Shown: positions 7,282-16,238 of the stretch, piece by piece
Numbering within the stretch: the stretch's first letter is position 1
Layout: each line of letters begins with the position of its first letter
Source: Bdellovibrionales bacterium RIFOXYD12_FULL_39_22
Lineage (GTDB): Bacteria; Bdellovibrionota; Bacteriovoracia; Bacteriovoracales; Bacteriovoracaceae
Assembly (NCBI GenBank): GCA_001770205.1
Contig: MEQL01000061.1
Location: forward strand, 62,001-126,000
Reading direction: 5' to 3'
DNA length: 64,000 bases
Made by a program: the position numbers and the translations under genes
The notes under the pieces: model-generated
Seen by the model: the letters and a program-made list of their open reading frames with translations, nothing else
Databases searched by the model: none
What the model was told of the DNA's origin: nothing

Positions 7282-9981
7282 ATGTCACACTATAAAAATA
7301 TACCCATTGGGGCCCGCTATATTAGCGATACTGAGCCAGAACTGGGCCTGGGAATAATAAAGATGGTCGCCGATAAAAAGGTGTCTCTTTTTTTTCCTAG
7401 TGCTAAGCAAATCAGAACCTATGGCCAAAACAACGCTCCAATCAGAAGAGTTGTTTTTCAAATTGGCGATCGCGTAAAAAATTTAAATGGGGAAGTTATC
7501 GAGATTTTAAAAGTCCTCGGTGGCAATGACGAAATTATCACCTATCTGGGTGATGGCAAAAGTTTTAGTGAAACGGAATTAGACTCTTCTATTCACTTTA
7601 ATCGTCCGGAGGCCCGCCTTTTTAATCTCTCTTTTGATAAATCGGCAATCTTCGGCCTCCGTTATGAGACACTTATGCATGAGCAGCGATTACAGCAAAA
7701 CCCGCTGCGAGGATTTCTCGGTTGCCGTTTAGCGCTTATCCCTCATCAACTCTATTTGGCCAATAAAGTTGCCCAGTATGTTGCTCCGAGAGTTTTATTG
7801 GCAGATGAAGTTGGCCTGGGGAAAACTATTGAGGCCGGACTACTTATCCACAAACTTCTTCTAGACAATCGTGTTAGTCGTGTCCTTATTTTGGTTCCAA
7901 CCGGCCTTACTTATCAGTGGTTTGTTGAAATGTATCGTAAATTTAATTTACGTTTTCGAGTGATTAATCAAGAAGAATATCGCGACGAAGATAAAAATCC
8001 TTTTTTTGAAAGTGAACTTGTAATTTGTAATATTGGATTGCTTAAAGGATCTACCCTGGCATTTGATTTAATCAATGAGGTTGAGTGGGACTTAGTGGCC
8101 GTTGATGAAGCACATCAACTCAAGTGGGGTCGGGATGGCAGCAGCATTGAATACCAAATTGTGCAAAAAATTTCTCAAAAATCTCCTGGCCTAATTTTGC
8201 TAACCGCTACCCCTGAACAATTTGGTATTGAAGGCCATTTTGCAAGATTACATCTTATCGACCCCAAACGTTTTTGTGATCTAGATAAATTTATTGCAGA
8301 ACGAGAAAAATATCGAGAATTGGCGCTACAGATACCTACAATGCCTCATTCGCAAATAGAAAACTTGATTGACCAGTATGGCACTGGCCGCGTATTTTTC
8401 AGAAATAGTCGAACAACAATGGAGGGACAATTTGAATTTTTCCCCCGTAGAATTTTAAAAGAATATCCCATAATTAATAACTCCAAACAAAAGATCGCAG
8501 GCCATGAAAATGATGACTCCTGCACGGTGGCATTTAATTTAAAAAGCAAATGGCTAATTAATTTTTTAAATAATAAAGGCCAAGGAAAGATTTTTTTAAT
8601 TTGTCGCTCCAAAAAGAAGATTCTGCAATTAGAACGCATCTTAAAGGAGAATATTCCTAATATTAAAATTGCCCTTTTTCACAGCGACTTAACACTTATG
8701 GCCCGCGATCGACAGATTGCCTACTTCGCTGAACCCGATGGCGCTACTATTTTGCTTTGTACCGAGATTGGCAGTGAGGGGAGAAATTTTGAATTTGCCA
8801 GTCAGATGGTAATGTTTGATTTACCAAATAATCCCGACATGCTTGAGCAAAGGATTGGAAGACTAGATCGCATTGGACAAAAACGAGATATTTTTATTCA
8901 CCTTCCATACGTCAGCAATAGTTGGGAGGAGACTCTTTTTCTTTGGTATAAAGAGGGACTTGACGCCTTCAGTTACACAGTAAAAGGAAGTGAACAAATT
9001 TTCAATTTATGCCAGCAGCAACTGCATAATGCCTGCTTGGATGATCACAAGGAAAGTCGATCCGCGGCATTATCGAATCTTCTTGTTTATACTAGGGAGG
9101 AATATAAAAAACTGAAACAAGAATTAGAAGCAGGCAAGGATCTTCTTGTTGAACTTAATTCTTTTAACAATGATGTTGCTGCTTCTCTTGTGTCTCAAAT
9201 AAAAGAAAGTGATCGTTCATCAATTTTGAAGATGTATCTCGATAAAGTTTTCCATCATCTTGGAGTAGAGGAGGAGGATCTTGATAAAAGCTCGCATTAT
9301 ATCCGCCCGGGAGATAACATGTATGTTCCTCACTTTCCAGAACTCCCCCACAAGGGAATTACTATCACCTATGATCGTGCTCGCGCTCTAGAGCGGGAAG
9401 ATTTTACTTTTCTATCTTGGGATCATCCTATGGCCGCTGGAGTAATTGAGCTTATTTTAAGTAACGAGTTTGGCAATGTTTCTGTTGGCCGCTGGAAAGA
9501 TAGCAGCGTCAAAAAAATCATCTTTGAGTCTATTTATGTTTTTAAATCTTTGGCCCAAAAAGGAGTTCCCACCTTTCGTTTTTTCCCCACGCAAATTATT
9601 CGCACCTTGACCGACACAGAAGGAAATGACTATTCGAAAAAGTACAGTAAAGAACAAATGGATGAGAAAATTTTAGATATTTCATCTAACGATAAAAATT
9701 CTTTTCTACTTTTGGCGCAAATTCCTAGAGATACAATATTGGCCGCCCTGAAAATCGCAGAGCGCATTGCCATTCAATCACTGCCGTCTATTAAGAATGG
9801 TTTTAGAAACGATGTCGTTTTGTTTCATGATAAAGAGATTTCGCGTCTGCAAGAATTAAGTAAAAAAAACAGTGAAGACAATAGAGATGAAATTTTCTTA
9901 TTGGAGAAGCAGCGCGAGGACTTAATCAGTATTTTGACAAAATCAGAAATGTATCTCGACTCTTTTCGTCTCATTTTTTAA
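7282..9981 (+). CDS. rapA: RNA polymerase-recycling SWI2/SNF2 ATPase RapA
   Basis: RapA binds RNA polymerase and uses ATP-driven translocation to help recycle stalled polymerase. The 899-residue protein (E. coli RapA is 968) begins with the Tudor-like RapA N-terminal domain; 'RYISDTEPELGLGII' is nearly diagnostic. The SNF2 helicase core follows: Walker A 'LLADEVGLGKTIEAGLLI' (about 173-190), DEAH box 'VAVDEAHQLKW', 'LLTATPEQ', and in the second lobe 'CTEIGSEGRNFEFASQMV' and 'QRIGRLDRIGQ'. The C-terminal third matches the RapA C-terminal region only loosely. It is flanked by oppositely oriented genes and appears monocistronic. The ATG at 7282 has only a weak ribosome-binding site. Confidence 0.93.
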   Translation: MSHYKNIPIGARYISDTEPELGLGIIKMVADKKVSLFFPSAKQIRTYGQNNAPIRRVVFQIGDRVKNLNGEVIEILKVLGGNDEIITYLGDGKSFSETELDSSIHFNRPEARLFNLSFDKSAIFGLRYETLMHEQRLQQNPLRGFLGCRLALIPHQLYLANKVAQYVAPRVLLADEVGLGKTIEAGLLIHKLLLDNRVSRVLILVPTGLTYQWFVEMYRKFNLRFRVINQEEYRDEDKNPFFESELVICNIGLLKGSTLAFDLINEVEWDLVAVDEAHQLKWGRDGSSIEYQIVQKISQKSPGLILLTATPEQFGIEGHFARLHLIDPKRFCDLDKFIAEREKYRELALQIPTMPHSQIENLIDQYGTGRVFFRNSRTTMEGQFEFFPRRILKEYPIINNSKQKIAGHENDDSCTVAFNLKSKWLINFLNNKGQGKIFLICRSKKKILQLERILKENIPNIKIALFHSDLTLMARDRQIAYFAEPDGATILLCTEIGSEGRNFEFASQMVMFDLPNNPDMLEQRIGRLDRIGQKRDIFIHLPYVSNSWEETLFLWYKEGLDAFSYTVKGSEQIFNLCQQQLHNACLDDHKESRSAALSNLLVYTREEYKKLKQELEAGKDLLVELNSFNNDVAASLVSQIKESDRSSILKMYLDKVFHHLGVEEEDLDKSSHYIRPGDNMYVPHFPELPHKGITITYDRARALEREDFTFLSWDHPMAAGVIELILSNEFGNVSVGRWKDSSVKKIIFESIYVFKSLAQKGVPTFRFFPTQIIRTLTDTEGNDYSKKYSKEQMDEKILDISSNDKNSFLLLAQIPRDTILAALKIAERIAIQSLPSIKNGFRNDVVLFHDKEISRLQELSKKNSEDNRDEIFLLEKQREDLISILTKSEMYLDSFRLIF

Positions 9982-10011
9982 TCAAATTTTTCGGCATTTA
10001 GTGAGTTAGTT

Positions 10012-10323
10012 CTATTTGCTTTCGCGAAGTCGCCTTAATTCCAAATCAACATCGCCGATAAGTGCCGTGTGAATCTCCTGAAGTTTATAGTTCATTGCCT
10101 GTTGTGCGCGCCCCAGCCGGCCAGACGAATACTCTTCGATTAAATCCATATAGCGTAACCGCAAATATAGTGATTGTTCGGCCAGCTCTTTAATTCTGTG
10201 CTCAACAGCTTCAGGCGAGTCTATAGAGGAAGAGGCAACGGCCAAGGAGGAGTAAGAAATGGTTGATAAAAACACCATTAAAGCAACACCTAAAAAGGTA
10301 AAGACCAAACTTGATTTTTTCAT
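10012..10323 (-). CDS. Small exported helical protein, unrecognised
   Basis: The start is taken at the ATG at 10323 (MKKSSLVFTF), which has AGG about nine bases upstream; an in-frame ATG two codons earlier is possible. The 103-residue product has a classical signal peptide ending near 'SLAVASSS' and a mature part of about 75 residues predicted as charged helix ('EAVEHRIKELAEQSLYLRLRY'). I recognise no family. It ends 30 bases from the convergent rapA, with no obvious terminator between them. Confidence 0.6.
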   Translation of the reverse strand: MKKSSLVFTFLGVALMVFLSTISYSSLAVASSSIDSPEAVEHRIKELAEQSLYLRLRYMDLIEEYSSGRLGRAQQAMNYKLQEIHTALIGDVDLELRRLRESK

Positions 10324-10385
10324 AGGCATCAACCTAGCATGTTTTGCTGTTTGGATCAAAAAAGAAATTCAGGAGGTGCCAAGTT

Positions 10386-10418
10386 GTGAAAAAATTATAT
10401 GTCTCAATTTTCAAATAG
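10386..10418 (+). other. Ten-codon mini-ORF with strong Shine-Dalgarno
   Basis: GTG 10386 follows AGGAGGT (10371-10377) by eight bases and runs ten sense codons (MKKLYVSIFK) to TAG, 122 bases before the hybrid kinase gene. The sequence looks like the start of a signal peptide, so a truncated gene or a leader peptide are both possible. Expression is unsupported. Confidence 0.25.
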
Positions 10419-10540
10419 GCCGACCGAAGCACTTTTCTTTTGTTATATTTGTTTTTTGTGGGGAAAAAGGGTTTGTCTTATTTTTTTAAAAAGAGATGAT
10501 ATTATCTTAACTAGATCATTTTTAATTTTACGGATCTCAC

Positions 10541-13423
10541 ATGCCACAAATAATGAAAGCAGACAACAGCGCCGATCATCAGGATTTTTTTTCTGAGCAC
10601 CAAAATATTTTTCAAACAATCTTTGAACAATCACCTATTGGCAAGGAACTATATGATAAACAGGGCCGACTACAGCATGCAAATGAAGCATGTCTAAAAA
10701 TTTTTGGCATTGAATCAATTAATGAGGTTGTTGGATTTAATTTATTCGAAGACCCCAACATCCCATTACCAATGATGGAGAGGATGCGCCAAGGCGAGAT
10801 AATTAAATATAACAGTGAGTTTAATTTTGATTTGGTAAAGAAATTAAAACTATACAACACCAGTAGATCCGGAAAAATAGTTCTAGATATTTTTATAACA
10901 CCACTAACAGATACTAATGGCGAAAGAAGCGGATATTTGGTCCAGGTACAAGACATTACTGAATTTAAAAACCGCAGCAATGCTCTTACGAAAAAAACAG
11001 AAGAGCTGGATCGCTACTTTACAAAAAGCTTAGATCTAATCTGTATCGCTAATGTTGAAGGTTATTTTTTGCGTCTTAATCCTGCCTGGACTGAAGTTTT
11101 GGGCCATTCGGTAGAAGAGCTGGTGGGTAGGAAATTTTTTGATTTTATTCATCCAGATGATTTACCATCTACCATCGAAGCGATTTCTACTCTTAAATCA
11201 CAAAAATCAATTCCCCATTTCACAAATCGCTATCTGGCCAAAGATGGTAACTACCGATGGATTGAGTGGCGTTCTTTCCTTGAAGGAGATCTTATTTACG
11301 CAGTGGCGCGCGACGTTACCGAAAATAAGCTAATGGAGATGGCCTTAAATGCTCGTATTGCGCTTTCTGAATATGCTCAGACCCACTCTCTTTCTGCATT
11401 ACTGCAAGAGACCTTAGATATAACGGAAGAACTCACCAACAGTCAAATAGGATTTGCTCACTTCGTTGATGACGACCAGCAAAACTTAACACTTCAGGCC
11501 TGGTCGACAAAAACCATGACTAAGTTTTGTAAGGCAGAAGGCCGCGGGCAACACTATTCAATTGCCGCTGCTGGCGTTTGGGTTGATTGTATTAAAGAAA
11601 GAAGGCCGGTTGTTCATAATGACTACGCAACACTTACCAATAAAAAAGGGTTGCCCTCCGGCCACGCACCAATAATTAGAGAGCTGGTTGTTCCCATTTT
11701 GCGTAACGAAAAAATTGTGGCAGTCTTTGGAGTAGGGAACAAGGCCTGTAATTACACGGGAGAAGATATCAAAGCTACTAAATATATGGCCGATACTGCT
11801 TGGGCAATTATTGAACAAAAAATGGCCGAAGAGCGCTTACAAGAAAGTGAAGAGCGGTGGAAGTTTGCGCTTGATGGTTCTGGTGATGGCGTATGGGACT
11901 GGAATGCTGTAACGAACAAAGTCTATTTTTCTCCTCAGTGGAAAAAGATGTTGGGTTATGATGATACTGACATTGGAAATGATCTTTCTGAATGGGATAC
12001 CCGCGTCCATCCAGAAGATCGCTCCAGCGTTTTCGCTGATTTAAAATTGCATCTTGATGGAAAAACTCCTTTTTATCTAAACGAACACCGAATGCGCTGT
12101 AAAGATGGAACTTATAAATGGATTTTGGATCGCGGAAAAGTTGTTAACAAAAACAGTGCAGGTGCTGTCGTTCGCGTTATCGGCACTCATACTGACATCT
12201 CTGCGCGAAAAAAATTTGAAGAAGAGCAGCGAAAAACCCAGGAACAACTATTTCATTCTTCCAAACTAGCATCCATTGGTACCTTGGCCGCCGGGGTCGC
12301 CCACGAAATAAACAATCCTCTGGCAATTTTGAAAGGGAATATTGTCATTTTAAAAGATGACTATTTATCTAAATGTGTACCAGGAGATGACACTTCTCAT
12401 GTTGAAAAGATTTTGGACCGACAAGATAGAGCGATTGACCGTATTGCAAACATTGTCTCCGGCCTACGCACCTATGCTCGTAACGACACTGACCTTGTGG
12501 AAATTATCTCCCTTAACAAAATAATTGGAGAGGTTCTGGGACTTTGTGAAAATATATATAACAAATCAAATATAGTTGTTAAAACTTTTTTTCACAGCGA
12601 AGAAAACCTTGTAAAACTCAATCACGGAAAATTTCAGCAAGTATTAATGAACCTTTTAAACAATGCTCGCGATGCTATTGTTGAAAAAAAGATCGATGGC
12701 CAAATTACCATCGATGTTTCAACGGTTTCCGAAAAAATCATCTTAAAAATCGCGGATAACGGTACAGGAATTGACAGACAGTATTTATCAAAGATGTTCG
12801 ATCCTTTCTGGACAACAAAGCCGGTTGGCCAGGGAACAGGCCTAGGCCTTAGTATTTCTCAAGCAATCATTCACTCTTTCCAGGGAAAAATTAATTTTGA
12901 AAGTACAAGGGATGTTGGCACTACTGCTACTATTGAACTTCCGCTTTATCGAGAGGAGCGCGAATCTACCATCTTAGTAACAGGAAAAACATCTACCCCT
13001 TCTTCCTTTCCGCGGCCGACCGAATTGCTTGCAAAAATTAAAGGGCGAGTTTTAATTGTTGACGATGAAGAGTTCCTTCGAGATTTGTTGCATCATTTTT
13101 TAGAATTTTTTGGACTAGAAGTTGATGCGGCCAAAGATGGCGTAGAAGGCCTAGAAAAGGCACGCATGGGAATATATGATTTTATTATCACCGACATGAA
13201 AATGCCACGTATGAGTGGAGATAAATTAATTGAAGAAGTTTGCAAATTAAAAACAGTTCGACCTAAAATTTTAGTAATTACCGGTGGAATCTCTTCTGAT
13301 TTTTCTAATGAGCAACTAAACTCTCTGCGAAAAAATGCTGATGGCATAATTACAAAACCATTCACCAAACAACAGCTTTATGAGGCCTTGACTGATCCTA
13401 AATTTGATATTAAAGCGCTTTAG
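10541..13423 (+). CDS. Hybrid histidine kinase with PAS-PAS-GAF-PAS sensor array
   Basis: A 960-residue kinase with no membrane segment or signal peptide, so probably cytoplasmic. Order: PAS (about 22-145), PAS (about 155-268), GAF (about 280-430; 'RELVVPILRNEKIVAVFGVGN'), PAS of PAS_3 type (about 440-555; 'WKFALDGSGDGVWDWN', 'YKWILDRGKVV'), HisKA with His588 in 'GVAHEINNPLAI', HATPase ('NLLNNARDAI', 'DNGTGID', 'GTGLGLSISQAII'), then a C-terminal REC domain with Asp885 in 'FIITDMKMPRMSG' and Lys in 'IITKPF'. Having both acceptor sites implies a phosphorelay through a separate histidine phosphotransfer protein, not seen here. The many sensor folds suggest integration of redox, ligand or energy signals, but no cofactor residue can be assigned. 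Confidence 0.93.
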   Translation: MPQIMKADNSADHQDFFSEHQNIFQTIFEQSPIGKELYDKQGRLQHANEACLKIFGIESINEVVGFNLFEDPNIPLPMMERMRQGEIIKYNSEFNFDLVKKLKLYNTSRSGKIVLDIFITPLTDTNGERSGYLVQVQDITEFKNRSNALTKKTEELDRYFTKSLDLICIANVEGYFLRLNPAWTEVLGHSVEELVGRKFFDFIHPDDLPSTIEAISTLKSQKSIPHFTNRYLAKDGNYRWIEWRSFLEGDLIYAVARDVTENKLMEMALNARIALSEYAQTHSLSALLQETLDITEELTNSQIGFAHFVDDDQQNLTLQAWSTKTMTKFCKAEGRGQHYSIAAAGVWVDCIKERRPVVHNDYATLTNKKGLPSGHAPIIRELVVPILRNEKIVAVFGVGNKACNYTGEDIKATKYMADTAWAIIEQKMAEERLQESEERWKFALDGSGDGVWDWNAVTNKVYFSPQWKKMLGYDDTDIGNDLSEWDTRVHPEDRSSVFADLKLHLDGKTPFYLNEHRMRCKDGTYKWILDRGKVVNKNSAGAVVRVIGTHTDISARKKFEEEQRKTQEQLFHSSKLASIGTLAAGVAHEINNPLAILKGNIVILKDDYLSKCVPGDDTSHVEKILDRQDRAIDRIANIVSGLRTYARNDTDLVEIISLNKIIGEVLGLCENIYNKSNIVVKTFFHSEENLVKLNHGKFQQVLMNLLNNARDAIVEKKIDGQITIDVSTVSEKIILKIADNGTGIDRQYLSKMFDPFWTTKPVGQGTGLGLSISQAIIHSFQGKINFESTRDVGTTATIELPLYREERESTILVTGKTSTPSSFPRPTELLAKIKGRVLIVDDEEFLRDLLHHFLEFFGLEVDAAKDGVEGLEKARMGIYDFIITDMKMPRMSGDKLIEEVCKLKTVRPKILVITGGISSDFSNEQLNSLRKNADGIITKPFTKQQLYEALTDPKFDIKAL

Positions 13424-13445
13424 CTAGTATCATTCTGTGCACGGT

Positions 13446-13958
13446 CTAATGTTCTAGATAGCGAATCTTATAGGTGTCACCTTGATAACCAAATCCTTGT
13501 CCATCTAGCTCAATGTACAATTCATAGTTCGGTGCCCCACCCGGAATTCCCGTCATGTTGTAAGGATCAAGTGTACGTAAATCAAATCCGAAAATTAAGT
13601 TATTACCTTTGCGCCCGAATAGTTGTGGCATAAACTGTCCAAATGGTCGATCACTGTTATCTTGGACGCGATATTTTATATTAATCCTTGGCATAGCAAC
13701 AAACTGATTACCAGTGCTGTCCACCAGGCCCTCTACATAAACTTCAAAACAAAAATGTGCAACGGATGCTCTTTGCCGAGTCCAACTGTCAACAGTAATG
13801 CTTCCATTATTTATTCCGTTAGGAGCAGAGCAGGGGGCATATGCTCCGCGTTCTATCATGACTCCAAAATTACCGGCCCATGGCGCAGTAGCAAAGGCCG
13901 AGAAGGATAAAATTAAAAATGCCATTAGTTGTAAAGATACTAGTAAAAATTTTTTCAT
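13446..13958 (-). CDS. Secreted protein of unknown family
   Basis: The 170-residue product has a clear Sec signal peptide (to about residue 23, 'SAFA'). The mature domain of about 147 residues is rich in beta-strand-type sequence, aromatics, Gly and Asn, with two cysteines ('APCSAP', 'AHFCFE') that could form a disulfide. AGGAG precedes the ATG. I recognise no family; a small extracellular beta-sandwich is a guess from composition. A sigma-28-like sequence lies just upstream. The gene converges with the hybrid kinase gene across 22 bases. Confidence 0.7.
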   Translation of the reverse strand: MKKFLLVSLQLMAFLILSFSAFATAPWAGNFGVMIERGAYAPCSAPNGINNGSITVDSWTRQRASVAHFCFEVYVEGLVDSTGNQFVAMPRINIKYRVQDNSDRPFGQFMPQLFGRKGNNLIFGFDLRTLDPYNMTGIPGGAPNYELYIELDGQGFGYQGDTYKIRYLEH

Positions 13959-13977
13959 TTGATTTCTCCTGTTTTAA

Positions 13978-14005
13978 GAATCGGCGCTATCTTTGCCACC
14001 TTTTA
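13978..14005 (-). promoter_or_regulatory. Candidate sigma-28-like promoter of the secreted-protein gene
   Basis: Read on the minus strand: TAAAAGGT, 12 bases, then GCCGATTC, ending about 20 bases before the ATG at 13958. This resembles the FliA consensus TAAAGTTT-N11-GCCGATAA at 6 of 8 in the -10 element, with a weak -35 and a spacer one base longer than in the flagellin promoters. Chance is possible in AT-rich DNA. Confidence 0.35.
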
Positions 14006-14080
14006 TCACAATAAATAATCTTTACAAGAGGGTATGAAAAATTTTCTTTTGTTTTGTTAGAAATATGTCCCGTGAAAAAA

Positions 14081-14608
14081 CTATTTTGCCTCGACCTTTG
14101 TCAGCCAGTTTGGTCGGGCCTCCTCGATAATTGAGTCAGAGGTAATAATTTCATTGATTAAATCCAAAGTGGCCAATCCTTCTGGGGAGTTAATCATTAC
14201 TTTTCCTGGCGTTTTAAAAATGTGTTTTATCTCTAGTTTTTTTTGCTTGGCCCAAGAATTAATTTGCGTCGCAATAATTCCCTTTTTAAATTTTACAATA
14301 ATCCCGCCAGGGAGTGTACGAATCCTTCCTCCGCCATCTGGGGTATCATAAAAAAGTGGAAGAACTTTACTGCTTTTGAACATTCGCTGTGCCTGATTAA
14401 TATTGCTCTTTTTTACTGTCTCAAGTCGGCCCTCGATTTTACCATCACCTTCTCGATCTCCTATAATCAAGCTTTCTTCATCTGAAAGAAAAACGGTTTT
14501 TTTTTCTTTTCCCGTATTATAGCTTAGCGATACTGCCTGCAATCCATATACTGGTAACATTCCCAAAATTAAGAGATAAAAAATTAAATGGTTCCTTTTA
14601 ATGGCCAT
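14081..14608 (-). CDS. Stand-alone subtilase propeptide-like exported protein
   Basis: The 175-residue product has an N-terminal signal peptide or anchor (about 1-25) and a C-terminal domain (about 95-172) patterned like an S8-protease propeptide: 'PGGIIVKFKKGI', a helix with an 'INSWAKQKKLEIKHIFKTPGKVMI' core, then 'LINEIITSDSIIEEARPNW', equivalent to the 'V..AePN' end of bacterial subtilase propeptides. The gene overlaps the end of the upstream subtilase gene by 11 bases on the same strand. That protease lacks a propeptide of its own, so I infer that this protein acts in trans as folding chaperone and/or inhibitor. Family assignment is by pattern only. Confidence 0.6.
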   Translation of the reverse strand: MAIKRNHLIFYLLILGMLPVYGLQAVSLSYNTGKEKKTVFLSDEESLIIGDREGDGKIEGRLETVKKSNINQAQRMFKSSKVLPLFYDTPDGGGRIRTLPGGIIVKFKKGIIATQINSWAKQKKLEIKHIFKTPGKVMINSPEGLATLDLINEIITSDSIIEEARPNWLTKVEAK

Positions 14609-16166
14609 ATATCTTTAACCCCCAATTAATAAAAGTTCCTGTCGTACTTGCGGAAACTCCTTTGGCCTTAACTTTGATCACCCAATTTCCTTCGGGATTT
14701 TCCATAAAATGGCGGGCCACTCCGAAAGTGAATAGACCAGAATAGACCGGACAGGTTCTACGCATATAGCTCAGGCTATAGCAGTAGTGTTCAGAGGCCA
14801 ACTGATCAGAAATATTTTCTCCATCTCGCGCCAAAACAATATCTAAACGGCCCCAATTGTCATAATTTATTTCCACCATGACATCCACATACTCAATATG
14901 CGTGATAGAACTATTGCTTATTGTAATTGTAGAACTAACGAGATTGTCGCTTCCAATAATTGGCAAATTAACCGTTTGTACTCCTGCGCTTGGATAACTT
15001 TCTGTTACCAGCGTAGGAAAATATGCCCAGTTCGTGGCCAGAAGAGTGGCAGAAGTTGCATCAACAACCCCAAAGCCATACTGGGGATTAACAAAGATTC
15101 CGGCGCCATTACGCTGCCACTCTTCATCACCTGGATCATTTCTGCGCGCAGATCTGGCCAAGACCCCTTTAACATCTCTCCACGATAAATTCGGGTTGGC
15201 CTTCAAAATAAGTGCGGCAACTCCTGCTACCACCGGCGCAGAGGCCGAGGTCCCCAAAAAAGAGTTGGTATAGTTATAATTGGGATAATCCCCAATTGCC
15301 TCCGCCACATTGTATCCACGATCATCACCTACCAGATCAGTGGTAGTTATCTGAGCATCTTCCAAATTACCGGAAGGAGCAGAAATCCAAAGATTGGCCC
15401 CTTTCTCCGAATAAAAAAGATGCTTTCCATTATTATCTACGCTCGCAACAGAGATTACTCCAATATGCGAATCATATGGATCGTAAATAGATAATTCATT
15501 ACGCTCTCCTCCATTTCCCGCGGCCCAAACATAGATTGTTCCTCGTCCTTCACGATTGTTGTTCAATCCTTCCCAAATGGTATCACTAAAGGTTGAATCC
15601 ATTTCGTAAAAATGGCCAAGGTCGTAATTCCCCCAGCTATTATTGGAGACATCTACATCTCGCGTAAGAGCATCTTCTTGATGAGTATCTGTAAAACTAC
15701 TAAGTAGTGTGAACCCCACAATTTCAGCATTTGGTGCTACTCCCTTCACTCCTACCGAAGTATCATTGGCGGCAATTACTCCGGCCACAGAAGTTCCATG
15801 AGAATCATAGCTGTACGAAGGTGTCGGATCATCGGTTGATTTTGAATAATTATAGCTGCTGGCAGTTTGCGAAATGTTTTTTACCAATCCAGGATGGGCC
15901 ACTTCTAATCCATCATCAACAATCCCAACCGTAACATTTTCTCCCCGGTTTCCACTGGCCCAGACATCTTCAACATTAATATCTTCCCCGGGTGTACCTC
16001 CAAACTGTCCGTTGTTTTTTAGATGCCACTCATACTGGTAATATGGATAAGAAAATTTTCCTGCTCCATTTTTTGCTGAAACAGTATCAGTACTCTGTCC
16101 GCAAGAGTAAAACAGCAAAAAGCTGACAAATATAGACGTGATAGTGGTTAGTTGATTGCCGGCCAT
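14598..16166 (-). CDS. Kexin-like S8 subtilase lipoprotein with P domain, no propeptide
   Basis: Starting at ATG 16166, the 522-residue protein has a lipoprotein signal with 'LLFYSC' (Cys22); a TTG 17 codons upstream is also possible, and neither start has a good ribosome-binding site. About 25 residues later the catalytic domain begins directly ('YQYEWHLKNNGQFGGTPGEDI', the start usual for mature kexin-type enzymes). The triad is Asp84 ('VGIVDDGLE'), His123 ('DSHGTSVAG') and Ser307 ('GTSASAPVVAG'), with oxyanion Asn in 'WAAGNGG'. The last 115 residues form a P (proprotein convertase) domain ending 'FINWGLKIYG'. It is probably a membrane-anchored or surface protease. The usual cis propeptide is absent, and the next gene encodes something like it. 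Confidence 0.9.
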   Translation of the reverse strand: MAGNQLTTITSIFVSFLLFYSCGQSTDTVSAKNGAGKFSYPYYQYEWHLKNNGQFGGTPGEDINVEDVWASGNRGENVTVGIVDDGLEVAHPGLVKNISQTASSYNYSKSTDDPTPSYSYDSHGTSVAGVIAANDTSVGVKGVAPNAEIVGFTLLSSFTDTHQEDALTRDVDVSNNSWGNYDLGHFYEMDSTFSDTIWEGLNNNREGRGTIYVWAAGNGGERNELSIYDPYDSHIGVISVASVDNNGKHLFYSEKGANLWISAPSGNLEDAQITTTDLVGDDRGYNVAEAIGDYPNYNYTNSFLGTSASAPVVAGVAALILKANPNLSWRDVKGVLARSARRNDPGDEEWQRNGAGIFVNPQYGFGVVDATSATLLATNWAYFPTLVTESYPSAGVQTVNLPIIGSDNLVSSTITISNSSITHIEYVDVMVEINYDNWGRLDIVLARDGENISDQLASEHYCYSLSYMRRTCPVYSGLFTFGVARHFMENPEGNWVIKVKAKGVSASTTGTFINWGLKIYGH

Positions 16167-16238
16167 ACGCTGACTGTTCGGTACTATTTGGCCAAGACTG
16201 AGGGATATTTTCTGCAATAATTTGCGCGAAAAAACAGA

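Noticed and set aside
8346-8639. Minus-strand open frame inside rapA
   Set aside because: The plus strand is a well-conserved helicase domain here; the antisense frame has no recognisable domain or start signal.
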